Source: Dendrophyllia cribrosa
Taxonomy: Eukaryota > Cnidaria > Anthozoa > Scleractinia > Dendrophylliidae
DNA: 64,000 nt
Assembly: GCA_024195265.1 (NCBI GenBank)
Contig: JAJLRJ010000011.1
Span: forward strand, 22,650,212 to 22,714,211
Reading direction: 5' to 3'
Below, piece after piece: positions 20,809 to 32,801 of this stretch. The position numbers and the translations under genes were made by a program. Every line of letters starts with the position of its first letter. Within the stretch, counting starts at the first letter, position 1. The notes beneath the pieces are model-generated. The model worked only from the letters and a program-made list of their open reading frames with translations, did no database searches and was not told the origin of the DNA.

Positions 20809-22196
20809 GTGAGCAAAGGCATAAAATATTAATACACATTGGCTTTAGATATTATAATCCTACATAATGCTTCAATCAGCCTTTGGACGATTTTCTCAGT
20901 AATCATCACCAACCCAGACAAACATCAACAATGAATAAAACTAGTAGTAATCATAGATTATAGTGCGTCTCCTTATCCCGTGGCACCTCGTCTTGACCTA
21001 GTGCCTTAGTTTCATGAATTAATTCAGCCACTTTTTAAAAGGGATTTGTCGCGAGATAAACGTCGGGCCGACATCAAACAAATTCACGATATCGCCGTGG
21101 GATCGGGCAAAATCCTGCCGTGCTGTGTACTCCGAAAGGTCTCAGATTTTTACGACATATAAATGGTATATTTGTCTTGATTTCATTTCGGTTATTTCTC
21201 CGATTCTGAAATCATACTCCTCAGTACATGTACTAATACCGGAACCGGAAATGAGAAATTTCTGAGAAAAGCCTGAAAAAGTGCTCCCGTGATAAACTTC
21301 TTGGACACCGACGATTAAGTCACACAACATTCAACGTGAATTTCGCAGGATTTTTCGGATAAAATTACAACTACCAGTTGCAAGTAAGACACAAGACTGT
21401 TGAATATAATTCCTTTATTAGCTAGACAAATTTTAGTCACAAAATTGCGAAATCTTTAGTCGCAAATGCGCCCGATACAGGCGCAATTTCGAGCACTGTA
21501 AAGTTAATCTGCGTTCGCCTGGCGCGGCCGGTCAGTTAATTATTGCTACAAGACATAAGCGAATTGCACCGTACCGTAGAACATCGCGAAGAATGACGTC
21601 GGTATTTAGGTGAAAGCTTCCCAAATCAGGCAGAGAACCACAGCAAAATCAAGATAGAACATTCAAAACATACCAGAACGGTAGCGAGGAAAATCTGTAA
21701 CTTCTTGCTTGATTCCAAAGAGACCCAACAACTTACTTGGTCCGGAGAAGAACCTTCGTCCAATTTTTCCACTGCGTACTTTTACCAGGCATTGAAATAT
21801 TGAGCCGTACGATTCCAAAATCGGGAAAATATCCGAAACTAAATCAAGACAAATAGATTATTCACATGTAACATTTCGGAACCCCAGCTCCCCAGGATGA
21901 TGCCTGATTTCTACGCGCTGGGAATGCTGGATACTATTGTGACGTTTCAAGATGGCGCCGATTTGGTACCGACACTTTTCTCGATTCGTTCCGCTTAGCC
22001 TAGACGACGCGCTAAGAATGCTGGATACCGTTGTGACGTTTCAAGATGGCGCAGATTTGGTACCGACACTTTTCTCGATTCGTTCCGCCTAGCCGACAAG
22101 ATTAGGAAGCGTCTCCTTCGTCGACGCAATTAATTATTGATGCACTTGAGAGATTGATAAGCACAAAGGAAGCGTAAGAGTCGCTCGAGGCGATGC
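20809..22196 (+). other. Intron 2, left part; contains a roughly 100-bp tandem duplication
   Basis: No exon seen. Between about 21914 and 22096 a unit containing gacgtttcaagatggcgc and cacttttctcgattcgttcc occurs twice in tandem with few differences. Confidence 0.6.
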
Positions 22197-22364
22197 AATA
22201 GACCAATTTCGATATATTAAAATTCATACTTGACTCCGAGGCTTAGGGGACTAAAACAAAAGAAATCACATTGAGGTTCAGGACTGAATAATTCATTTCT
22301 TTTGTTTTAGTCCCCTAAGCCTCGGAGCCAAGTATGAATTTTAATATATTGAAATTGGTCTATT
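22197..22364. mobile_element. Palindromic MITE, copy 1 (intron 2)
   Basis: The left arm aatagaccaatttcgatata, with cgaggcttaggggactaaaa further in, is inverted in the right arm (ttttagtcccctaagcctcg, then gaaattggtctatt). Pairing runs about 70 bp per arm around a short centre (cacattgaggttcagg). A diverged second copy lies at 27302-27461. Confidence 0.85.
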
Positions 22365-22404
22365 TTCCCTTTCGTAAACAAGCAGAAAAAGAAAAATGAA
22401 ACTA

Positions 22405-22478
22405 ATTACCTAGAATCGAACCCGGAACCTCAGCATGCTAACATCCCTCCTTCACCACTAGACCACTGGGTTGATCCG
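22405..22478 (-). mobile_element. tRNA-like sequence, probable SINE head or tRNA pseudogene
   Basis: Read on the minus strand, there is an A box (tggtctagtgg) and a B box (gggttcgattc) at tRNA spacing. The T-stem is imperfect and the acceptor stem does not pair well, so a working tRNA is unlikely. Confidence 0.5.
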
Positions 22479-23438
22479 GCAAACCCAAGAAAAATTTAAA
22501 TATAAAAGGTGCTTTTCTTAATGATACATCTATAACCCTAACCCTAGATCTGACCTAATCGCGAATCTAGCTTAGGTCTAATAATCGCTTTACCTAAACC
22601 CAGTTTTATCTAATAATGATAGTCTACTTTCATCCCAATCCAGGCATAAACTATAGAGAAATGGCATCGACCATTACAAAAGGCTTGGTTACTAATGAAT
22701 GTTAATGATGGCATCGACCGTTAAAAATGGCATCGCTTGTTTACGAAAGGGAAATCGGCCGAGGCGATAGCCGAGACTGTGACTCTAGCTTGTTGAGTCA
22801 AAATCAAAATTTCCGGCAAAACAAGCGCGCGCTTTCCTTGGTATGTTGTAAAAGATATCCATACAAAGCTGACACTGTTAAGTCTATTTTTGAGATATAT
22901 GTAATGTGAATAATCTCACTTTTCATTGTCTGTTGAAACTTTCCGCGAATGTTATCACACAAGGTTTTGTTAGTTGAGCCTTTATTTAAGTTTTTCATGT
23001 ACGTTTAATTTCTACAAGCTACATTAACTTTGTGTTGAATGAATGGCTTTCATGCGTTTGCTCATGACAATGCTTTTCTATTCAACGGGAAATTTTCATA
23101 TACAGAAATAATAACTTGGTAACACTAGATTATTAGCTGTGAGGGCATTTTTATATCTTTCGGGTTTCCTTCCAAAACCAGTAAATATGGGAGTAAAAAT
23201 ACGCAAGAACGTTTCTTTTCTTTTTTTGTTTTGATTACTGATCAACTACAAGCTGAAAAGTGCAATGTCGACCAAGTTCCAAGTCAGTATAGTAATTTTC
23301 ATAGAAAAGGTAATGATCATCCAGCGACCTCTGATATATAGTACTAATGCATGGGTACTCTGTATGTAAGATAAGTGTATTATTGAGTTTTCCGTGTGTA
23401 CTTTCTGTAAATACACAGCACAAATATTCTCTTTGCAG
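22479..23438 (+). other. Intron 2, right part
   Basis: No exon or recognisable element. Short open frames on both strands have no motif support. The intron ends with the acceptor ctctttgcag. Confidence 0.5.
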
Positions 23439-23605
23439 GTGGGACTATTTGAAGATCACAAATGAGAAGAACCAGTCATTTGGTGTGTACTGTGGTGAGA
23501 AGACTGGGCAGACAGTTAATGTAACTGGAGACTATGCAGTTATAACATTCCACTCAGACTCCAGTGAACAAAGAATAGGATTTCGTATTCTTTTCAATAC
23601 CACTG
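23439..23605 (+). CDS. CUB-Ig-LRR gene, exon 3: second half of the CUB domain
   Basis: Flanked by ctttgcag| and |gtaaga. The split codon AG|G gives Arg, so the text runs KSCR then WDYLKITNEKNQSFGVYCGE, KTGQTVNVTGDYAVITFHSD and SSEQRIGFRILFNTT. The WDYLKI strand, Cys4 in VYCGE, the strand ending ITFHSD and the closing GFRILF strand complete a CUB domain of about 108 residues with four cysteines. Possible N-glycosylation sites are NQS, NVT and NTT. End phase 1 matches the Ig exon 20.6 kb downstream. The open frame that extends past the donor to 23760 is read-through into intron 3. Confidence 0.88.
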
Positions 23606-24187
23606 GTAAGAAATATGAAATAAACAAACAAAAACGACACCGTGAAACGGACCGTGATCAATTCAGTCATGCGAGAGCTATGAAATTTACAACAACAATT
23701 GGTTCGATTTCCCTTAGACCGCTATCGATCTTAAATGTCCAGCTCAGTAGAACTGACTAACAAAAACCCCTGCAAAAACTGCCTGAAGAGAGACGAGTTA
23801 TACACAGAGCAAGCTTCGTACAATAGAACTTTTAATCCAACAGGTGTACATTCTTTAACTGGATGATATCAACATTGCATTTAGTTTCGTTCAGCCTGCT
23901 ATCATCTCCACTCCACTGCCACGCTTTGCATGGTCAATAGGAGAATCATTGCCTCATTAGCAAATGCGCCTCATTCTCTAACCGTAGATACAAAACAATC
24001 AGCTCGAATATCGAAAGGACATAGCACAATTAGCTTTCTCTGGAAATTTGAGCCCGATACACTAGATACACTTCGTGCATTACTGTTTTAAAAACTTAGA
24101 ATTTCACAAAGAATGCATGGCTCATTAGCGCTTTTGCCAAACAAACAATTTTGCATGAAAAAAGCTAAAAATTGCATAGATTACTAA
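23606..24187 (+). other. Start of intron 3; no element recognised
   Basis: AT-rich, with no exon, tRNA or inverted repeat that I can support. Confidence 0.4.
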
Positions 24188-25670
24188 GGGACGGACCATT
24201 AGAAAAGTGATGGGGGGGGGATTTTCAGCTTGCACGAATTTTTTTTTTCGCCCATTGCTTGTGCAGGATTTTTTTTGCAGGTGAAACAAATATACAGACA
24301 AATATTGCTTTGTTTGTCATTTACTAATTAAAAAAAGGTGTAATACTTAAAAACCATTTTTGACCATTACGTATATTTGAAAAATATATATTAGGAATAG
24401 TTAACATCAAAATGTTATGTACTGTTTGTTATTTACTGATTGTTTTCTTTTCATTATACACTTTTTAACAGCAATTCATATAAAATGTTTTACAAATGTT
24501 GGCATCAAGAAGCTGTTATATTAAAATATCCAGTAGGCAACACTTGAAATTCTATTTTTAATATCACAATGTATTTAGCATGTACTTTAAATTTGAAAGT
24601 GAATTTAATGGTGAAATTCTTCTTCATCTTATTTAATACTACGTGCACTCTTTTACTGGATACTTCCCCCCTTCATTTTACTCACGAGTTTCATTTGAAC
24701 AGCGAGATCTTGATTCATTATCTATGCTTTTGTGCTTTATACATTTTACTAAACTTACAACAGTTCAAAGGATACAGTCCACCTTTTAATGCAAAAGCTT
24801 TTCGTAAATGTATACACAGTGAGAGAGGAGGAAGCCATTTGGAGTGGATGGCTTCCCCGTGCATTTTTTCAGTCCCTGTCCTCTGGAATTCCTCTCCCAC
24901 AGCCAAATCATAATGATGCCATACTCCTCCTTTTCATCAAGGGGACCCCTCTAATTTTATTGTGGGCACAAATAATTTTTTAAATTAAACAAATATTAAT
25001 ATGTTAAAAAAGTTATTTAATATTGAAACTGTTTATGGATAATTACATGTATTTATCATATTTATTATAGATAGATAGATAGTTTATTGAAGTTAAAACT
25101 TACAGCCCCAGAGCCAGCTGAATTTAATATGCCAACTTTCACAAAATATTTTAAAAAATAATTAAAAATGTTTATACTACAATGATAAGAATACCTAAAA
25201 TACTATGGATGGACTATAATACAGCTAAAAAAATCTATCATTTGTTACAATTATGTGGAATAATTGGCAACTGAAATTTGCGCTTTCCGGCTATTGAATT
25301 GAAAATATGAATTCATTATGTCACCTTATAGTTGTCATTTCATGCAGTGTGAGGTAAACACTTCAATGAACACTATCAAATGTCTTTATTTATAAATAAT
25401 AGTATAGGAAGGCCCCAAGAATGTTTTGAATTTTTGAAACGCCAAGAGCGCTATTTTCAATAGGCACTTTGGCAGATTTTATATATTAAATAACAACCAC
25501 AATAGGACTTCTCCTTCTGCATGAATTTTTTTTCTTTGCCTTGAACTTTCCACGAATTTTTTTCCTGGCATTTTCCCTTGCACGAATTTTTTTTGTTTTT
25601 TTTCCCCACCCCCCCCCCCCCCCCCCCCTCCCCCCCCCCTCCCCCAATCACTTTTCTAATGGTCCGTCCC
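24188..25670. mobile_element. MITE-type element with GGGACGGACC termini
   Basis: The left end gggacggaccattagaaaag followed by tgat and a G-run is inverted at the right end (C-run, then atcacttttctaatggtccg and tccc). Both sides have cacgaattttttt repeats inside the termini. The middle, about 1.2 kb, is AT-rich and includes what looks like a separate LINE 3' end near 25069 with a (gata)n tail. No transposase is seen. Confidence 0.75.
25069..25130 (-). mobile_element. LINE 3'-end fragment with (GATA)n tail
   Basis: A gatagatagatag tail is followed by tttattgaagttaaaactta. The pattern (microsatellite, then tttatt) matches the 3' ends at 25671 and 31822, where the same join begins the minus-strand CR1/L2-like LINE. 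Confidence 0.5.
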
Positions 25671-25790
25671 TAGATAGATAGATAGATAGATAGATAATCT
25701 TTATTTAAACACGGTAAAAATTCGTCAGCTAAAAATCATTATAATACTAACACAAAGCAATAAACTAATATTAAAAAATATCTATATATG
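25671..25790 (-). mobile_element. LINE 3'-end fragment with (GATA)n tail
   Basis: tagatagatagata is followed by atctttatttaaacacggta, resembling the 3' end of the LINE at 31822 (tttatttatacacggt). It begins exactly at the right end of the preceding MITE. Confidence 0.6.
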
Positions 25791-26582
25791 AAGATAAGTT
25801 TAACAAGGTCTTTTAACTTTTCAAGTCAATTTGTATTTAGCACGGTGCCTTTTCTACGTACATTCGTATGCTAGTGAAGCAAAATGTAAACAATGACGTC
25901 AGCAAATATTCGCCTATAGTCAATCTGAAACACGCGTCCCATCCTGAACATTGGGAGCATAATTTAGATACATATTGTAAAATCACGAATTATTTGAGCT
26001 TTGCTAAAACATCCAAAATGCATGCTCTTACACACTTGAGAAAGTTCGAACTTGATAGATTAAAATTCAAAAATGTATTTACAAGATTTCAGTTGTATTA
26101 AAACTTGGAATAGTTTACACTTACAGGCGAGTGGGAAGGAAGCCATTGTGGCTGTTGCGTTTAAGTGAAGGGCAAACGCACCTCTACATGCAATGCTTAC
26201 TGCTAGTAGAAGTGATGGAAATTGAGACACTGGCCACTCGACAACATTTCATACAGTCATTTAAGGGTCATATAAATCCATGAAGATATTAGGTTACATT
26301 TCTCTTACACCATTATCGATATTGATATGGTCAGCTCATAAGAAATGACCCACAAAAAAAAGCAGGGCTTACTATGTTCATTTTTTTTTATTGAGAGAGG
26401 GAGAGTTGCTTTGGTCGCAACTCTAGTTGGAATTATTTTTTGCCGTCGCAAATTTGTCCACATGGGTCTAAAATAAGTCGACCACTATTAACAAGTGTTC
26501 GATATAGGTTTTCCGCACACTAGAGGCCAAACTTATCGATGATGATTATTATTTTTTTTATGCGAGAGCATGCGAGAGCTTT
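25791..26582. other. Intron 3; no element recognised
   Basis: Only short open frames without motifs. Nothing further seen. Confidence 0.4.
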
Positions 26583-26586
26583 TTAA

Positions 26587-27183
26587 CCCTATTCGGCCTG
26601 GGCTTTTTTTGAGTTCCTGAGCCTGGGGGGGGGGGGGGGGGGGGGGCACATTGTGCCCCCCCTTCGTAACTTCAAGAACATTAAGGCTATGACAATGAAA
26701 CCTAGAGGGTACATAGTACGTCCAAAACTGTCTCCTTTGCGGTCCGCACAATGGCACGATGACGTCATATGACGTAGTTATTAGGTAATTAGTTATACGG
26801 CCACCATCTTGGATCCGCCATCTTGGATTTCTGAATTTTTTTAAAACCTCTTAAAAACCGTCAAAATTGACGCAAAATTAATCAAAACCAATAAATAAAC
26901 GCTAAATGACGTAAAAATACAAAAGTTATACCAATAAACATTGTTTTTCTTCATACAAAGGTATAAATATGCAAATTTCCAAAAACATGGCTGTCAAAAT
27001 CTAGTTGCCATGGAAACGTCAAGTCACGTGATCAAAAAATTGTCATATGAAATTGTTGCCAGATAAATTTTAGGAAAAGTCACAAAGTTTGATCGCGTTT
27101 GAATACATATTAAAGAAGTTATTAATGTTGAAAGTTAGCGCGGGCACTTTGTGCCCCCCCCCCCCCCCCCAGGCCGAATAGGG
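26587..27183. mobile_element. piggyBac-type MITE with TTAA duplication
   Basis: TTAA at 26583-26586 and 27184-27187 flank perfect inverted ends: ccctattcggcctggg on the left, and its inverted copy cccaggccgaataggg on the right. CCC-starting ends next to TTAA are the piggyBac signature. A G/C-run and gcacattgtgcccccc repeat follow inside each end. There is no transposase frame, so it depended on an enzyme made elsewhere. Confidence 0.9.
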
Positions 27184-27301
27184 TTAACTAAAGTTCACTG
27201 TACATGTCAACTTCGTTTTCAGTACTAACCGCGTGGCTACACATAGATTTTGATAGACTAAATCGGCCTTATTAATGCCAGCGAGTTTGTGGTTTCCAAA
27301 A

Positions 27302-27461
27302 GGCCGATTTTGAGATATTAAAATTCTTACTTGGCTCCGAAGCTTGGGGGAATAAAGCAAAATAAATCACATTGACGTTCAGGAATAAATTATTTCTTTC
27401 TTTTGTTTTATACCCTTCAGCCTCGGAGTCAAGTTAGAATTGTAATACATCGAAATTGGCC
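27302..27461. mobile_element. Palindromic MITE, copy 2
   Basis: Same family as 22197-22364. Shared features are the arm (ggctccgaagcttggggg against ggctccgaggctta in the first copy) and the centre cacattgacgttcagg. It is more diverged between its arms than copy 1. Confidence 0.8.
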
Positions 27462-29180
27462 AATTCTTGGCTTTCATATGATGTCATAAAAATTCAAAAA
27501 TCTAAACTATACATCCTACAAAGCTGTTTCTAACATCGTATGTAGATACCAGTGTTACAATCCTCCATAAAAAGTTTCAGGTTTTAACGATGTTTTGCTT
27601 CCGATTTGTAAAGGTTTTAAAGTGTCACGCAAATCGTCACTGTATTTCAGATAAGCCGTGAAAATAAACAAAATTAAACCAGTTGAAAGTTATTTTTTGC
27701 ATTATAGATGCTTATAAGCGGATTTTATGGAACTTTTATTGAAGCCAATCCTTTGTGATGAGAATTTTTGTGTTATTAAGAGTTTGAAGTTTTGGCCGCC
27801 ATGTTTGTGTCCCTAAGTGGGACATAAAGATGGCCGCTCCATATATTTTTACTAGAAATAACCAATACTCGTCCGCCTTTTACTCTTAAACGAAATCATC
27901 TTGCGCTTAAAAATTTAGCCCAGATGTGTAGTTTTAAACTCTCTACAATTCCATAAACATTTTGGAATTGAAATCTGTTTTCTTAATGCTCTTGAATTTT
28001 GATATGACTTAAGTGCAAACCGAGCAATTATGTTGCGCGGTTTGAATTGCGACAATGTGTTTAAGCACCCAACATGAAAACCAGACTAAAGTGTTTTATT
28101 TACAGGGTGAACACATCCTCTTAATAAAACGTTTGCGTTTGCGTTTATGAAATTCAGCCTGGTCTGATTTTTCCAGCCTCGGCACGGCATCCCAGCTTTG
28201 GAAGGCTGAGCTCTGAGCTCAGTCAGGAAAGCTACTTCAAACATATACCATAGATAGAATAAATGTTCCAAAACCATAGGTTTGATTGACATCAGCGTTA
28301 CCATAGCAACGATTTGACGTCATGATTTCTGCATATTAGCAATTTTGTCGCCATCTAGACCTAAACTATTTAAACGACATCATGCATGCCTCTTATAGTA
28401 GATGTATATATTTAGGAATGCAAAGTTTGAAAATTCTATGAGAACGTTTTTCGAAAAAAAATGGGTTGAATGTTTTCCAGCAAAACAAATTAAAGATTCG
28501 CCTTACATTCCAGTCAATTAGTCGATTCCATTGTTTTCCTGACAAATTGAAACAATATTTTCACCACATGTTACACAACTGGCATAAAACTATCTTCGTT
28601 AAGGGTTTCATCCAGTTTTTTTCAAGAGTTTTCAGTTGATGTGAACAAAAGCAATGAGACTTTTACGTTCGTCTTGTCGTTTTGTTGTTGACAGCAAGTT
28701 TATTTCAGGACTTCTCTTTCGTCTATATTCTACATATTTGTGTGCTTTTCGACCAACAAGTTTATCATGCTTGCTTGCTACGCTTCACAGCTGCTATCGG
28801 AGCGATCGTGAAAATTCTGTCTTTATACAGTGACAATTAACAACAAGGCTTATTCTGACCAAGAAATATGTAACTGCAGTCAAATATCCGAGAAACTCTC
28901 AATGTGAGAACAACAAATCGGTTACTGAATTCTGCAAACATTGTTATGACAGCGTTACAGCTAGGATTGATCATTATATTTAAGACTGAGGAAATTAGAT
29001 TTAAACGCGTTTTATCTGCATGGCCACAGACTTATGTTAAAGGTACTGTCAACCCTTTCTGGTCGAATTTTGCATAAATTTAGTTTTTAAATTTCTGTAA
29101 AGATATAGCAGGTTGAAAGAAGGTTTGCAAAATTATTAAAATAACTCGATATTTTCATAAAGAGCAATTTTATGGGAGTA
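27462..29180. other. Intron 3; no gene seen
   Basis: AT-rich sequence. A 72-residue minus-strand frame at 28086-28304 has no motif. The phrase atggccgc near gccgccatgtttgtgtccct (about 27790-27840) forms a short inverted pair. Confidence 0.4.
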
Positions 29181-30660
29181 GTTGAGAAACACCGTACAAG
29201 CAGTCCGGTCGATCTGGTGTGAAAAATATATTTTCGAAAAATATATTTCGAAAAATATATTTCGCTCATTTATTGTGTGTTGAAAGACTTTCATGTACTT
29301 ATACTAAAACCACAATCCGCTTGTCCGGATCTTTTAAAATTTTCGATTATTGAGAGATTTTCGGTTCACCCGAGCGAACGCTCGTGGCAGCCCATATCGA
29401 GGCTTAAATTTAAAGGAAATAAAAGTAAACTGCAGAAGACAGAAAACGATAATGCTGCTAAAGATACGTGGGATCTACGAGAGACTTAACCAGCCAAAAA
29501 AATGAATGAACAAAAACAATGAACTGCAAGGCTGATCTGACCACGTAAAAAAGAAAAAAAGTAAAATTTGCGAGACATCATCACGATAGAAACCGATAAA
29601 GTAGGATCGTACTCGTAAACCGATAAAGTAGATCCTATATGCTGTGCTTAAAAAGCATGGTTTTGCCCATGCGTTTTAATGTTCAGATCGGCTTTGTCCA
29701 TCAACATTTCAATTTGCGAGACATCTTTGCGATACACTGTGGGCTCCTTGTTCCCCGAAACACGTGATGTGGCACGCGTGTTTCGGGTGACAAGTGAGTA
29801 CATAGTACGAAACCTGATATTGTGAACGGGTCATTGTGCAGTCTATTTGCGTTGGCTTTCTTGCTGGCGACATTAAGATCGTTACACCGTGCTGATGAGT
29901 TGCAATAACAACGAAACAATTGTCTACGGTTACGATCCTACTTTATCGGTTTCTATCGTGATGATGTCTCGCAAATTTTACTTTTTTTCTTTTTTACGTG
30001 GTCAGATCAGCCTTGCAGTTCATTGTTTTTGTTCTTAAATTTAAGACAATTTTGAAGATCAATTTTACAAGAACTGGCAAACCCTTTATAAAACAAACAC
30101 CACCATCACTGATATTATGTCTTGTTAGCTAACAAAGCGACTTTTGTAAACATCGAGTGTGGAACAAACCGCCACAGCGAAACTAAAACAAACCCGATAT
30201 CTCACTGCTTCATGAAACACGTGAAAGTGGGTCAAATTCAAACTTTATGTTTGAAAAAGTGGGGAAATCTATTTCAACCAAACCAACATAATTGGCAAGA
30301 AGGTAATATTGAGAATGTCAATACAGAAAGAAACCTTGCGGTACCTCGCTGGTAAAGTAATTATAGCTGTGTGAACTTGCCAAATTTTCAAAATATCCAA
30401 GTTTTGCCCATTTTGAAAGACTCGTCAACAAGAAGCCTTGAAGGATCCTCACTCGTAGACGGATCTAAAACCATCAGAGATAAAGGAAAACTGATTTATA
30501 GGCCTTTTGGTTCATTTTAAAGCGAATAAAACGTTTTTGAATGATTAAAGCCGTTGACTTACCTTGCAAAGCGTATTTTGTACAGCTTAATCGTGTTGGA
30601 ATTTCGCTCGATGTTTCCAGACGATAAAAACAATCGCTGACCCCAAGCTTTGTATATATG
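29180..30660 (+). repeat. Interspersed repeat, copy A (filled site)
   Basis: Matches 39300-40075 in inverted orientation over about 870 bp once a 620-bp insertion is removed. Both copies keep an open frame ending in the same words (HSETKTNP, HCFMKHVK, NIENVNTERN, PRW, stop): 30122-30355 here and 39597-39797 in copy B. Whether it is coding is unclear. Confidence 0.75.
29414..30033. mobile_element. Inserted element with 11-bp target duplication and about 105-bp internal inverted repeats
   Basis: cttaaatttaa occurs at 29403-29413 and 30034-30044, and copy B of the host repeat has only a single related version (cttacgtttaa) with nothing between. The insert carries inverted arms from about 29507 (gaacaaaaacaatgaactgc and on) to 30033. 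The first 90 bases lie outside this symmetry, so the inverted part may be nested or the element may be asymmetric. No open frame of note. Confidence 0.8.
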
Positions 30661-31428
30661 TCGCTTATGGATAAGGTTAAGGTATCTGCCCTGGCAAAAT
30701 TTATGCTCTCCGAATGTCTTGCAAAAATTCCTGGTTAAATGTCATGCCATGAAATATACAAATTCAAATTTCTAATCGTTCAAAAGATATGGGCATTTGA
30801 AAATGGACCTTTTTCACCTTTTCGAGCATTCTGATTGGTCCAATAGGGTCACATAACTCATTGGCGGGAAATTTAAAACGTATTTTCTTTATCAATTTAT
30901 AGAATTCAACTGGGTCATGCTAGGATATTCAACCAAAAAGGAATTGAATTGGAGCAGTCACCAAATTCATTTGACAGAATTTTGGTCAGTCTGACCAAAT
31001 TTTGGGTGTGTAAAATTTGTCGGCAAATTTTGGGGGTGGGCGTAACTAGATATGCATTAATCAACCAGATGGCGGTCTCAAATTTATTTATAAAAGTAAA
31101 TATAAAAACACCAAGATAAAATGGCAGCAAATTGCCATCCCTGTGTTGACGGATATTGTCTTCTTGATTCTTGATTATTTTTCAAATTAGTTTATTTTAA
31201 GTTAGTACACTCCAAAAAAAAACAATAATTTGTACTGTATTTTTATTGCGATTACGAACAAAAAGTTAGCGTGTGATCAATTGAAGAACTTAGACCTAGA
31301 CTACAATATTTACTCAGTCCAGAAAATCTAATTATATAAAATAAACAAAGTTTTTTATATATACCAGCAAATGAGTCATGAAGGAAAATTCAAGAAAATA
31401 TTACTGTATTCAGTACTTTAAACAATAC
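30661..31428. other. Intron 3; no gene seen
   Basis: AT-rich. A short repeated phrase (caaattttgg-gtgtg, about 30990-31035) is the only structure noticed. Confidence 0.4.
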
Positions 31429-31819
31429 CTGATCCTATAGGAACGATGATCCCAAATAGCTTTTGAATACCTTGAGCTATCTGTAAGTTAACAACGTCTC
31501 TTCCATGAAGACTTTTAATTTCTTCGCTGTCCTCAGGGTACTGACAAGTTACTTTTGTACTTCTCCAAAACTTCCCTCATATGTGGCGATGCCTGTAGCA
31601 AATCTACTTTCTCTGTAGATCTTCCTGAGGCAAGTTAAATATGCCAGCCCTTGCAACAATGAAATCGCTTTCATCGAGGGCTTCTTTTGAAAGATGGCAG
31701 CTTATCAGATGGTTTTCTATTTCATCGTTGCAATCCGATAACCGAACAACAACACTCGCGCCACGAGATGGGCCGCAGTTTTTCCCATCTTTACTACCCA
31801 AGAAGCAGTCCTCAGACAT
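31429..31819 (-). pseudogene. Degenerate exon of an unidentified Cys/His-containing protein
   Basis: The minus strand reads [60 protein letters not shown] and [11 protein letters not shown]. After a TAG it continues in the same frame as ICYRHRHI, TGA, GKFWRSTKVTCQYPEDSEE, GRDVVNLQIAQGIQKLFGII and VPIGS. A good donor (ggatcag|gtattg) closes it. The steady frame apart from two stops, the Cys/His spacing and the donor suggest a once-coding exon, antisense to the CUB gene inside its intron 3. I recall similar multi-copy uncharacterised proteins in cnidarians but cannot name a family. It begins directly beside a LINE 3' tail. Confidence 0.6.
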
Positions 31820-32027
31820 GGTAAGTAGGTAGGTAGGTAGGTAAACTTTATTTATACACGGTGTCAATTCATAATACATGCTCTTCCATCGAGCCGTGTT
31901 TTTAAACAACAATAGATTAAGTAGTTAACTAATTTAAATTATCTAACTAAATTAATTATCTATACAAAATTGTATTAAAAACAATAAAAAACTATCCTTT
32001 ATTAACTATCATTAAATTAGATAAAAA

Positions 32028-32801
32028 TTAAATGCATGCTTTAAAAGAGCTAAGAGTGGGCTGTATCTTTGCGCTCAAAGGCAAGCTGTTCCAGAGAACA
32101 GAACCGCGATATTGAAAACTTCGTTTGCATGCTTGAGTATTCGGTCTAGGAACGAAAAGGTTGTATTCTGAATTTCTTAGATTATGCGAGTGAACACTGG
32201 ATGTAGCTTTAAAAACACTATTTAGACGAGTCGGAGAAAGATTATGGAGAGTCTTAAACAGAATAATTGCTAGCTGCTTTGAACGCCTTCGCTCCAGAAA
32301 ATCCCAACCAAGGTCACTGAGTAAAGTGGAAGATCTAACATTTAAGTCAGAGAATGTGATTAAACGTGCAGCCCTATTTTGGAGTTTTTGGAGTCTCTCA
32401 GACTGACAAACACCTATACTGCCCCATACGGAGCTACAATAATCAAAGTATGGTTGGACGAAAGCTTTATAGATCATAATAAGAGTCTCACGGGGAACCA
32501 AATTCCTGACACGTTTGATAGCCCCGAGGTCAGCGGATGCTTTTTTAACAATATTGTCAATATGGGAGTCCCACGATAAGCTCTCATCCAAATCAATGCC
32601 AAGATACTTGTAAGTTTTAGCTCTTTCTAGAGAATGTTCATCAATCTTTATATCAAACCGGTGGTTTAAATTAGCCAACTTGTTATGGCTACCAATAATA
32701 GAATACTTGGTTTTTTTTATATTAAGACTAAGTTTATTAGCTTGTAGCCAGGTCTGAATTTTAGCTAAGTCGCTATTTAATTTGGATTTGGACTGGATCA
32801 C
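32028..32801 (-). pseudogene. LINE reverse transcriptase, C-terminal part
   Basis: A 257-residue frame continuing the RT thumb and the C-terminal region: LQANKLSLNIKKTKYSIIG, KYLGIDLDESLSWDSHID, IYKAFVQPYFDYCSSVWG and RLQKLQNRAARLITF. These words are typical of jockey-superfamily LINEs. It is joined to the upstream frame by a one-base shift near 32790. The end carries FQYRGSVLWNSLPLSAK, as in other CR1/L2-type proteins. No zinc cluster follows. Confidence 0.85.

Noticed and set aside
23606..23760. C-terminal extension of the CUB exon beyond 23605
   Set aside because: Read-through past a good donor; phase and domain boundary fit splicing at 23605.
24569..24913. 114-residue plus-strand frame
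   Set aside because: Lies inside a MITE-like element and has no motif; a second frame on the other strand is equally open.
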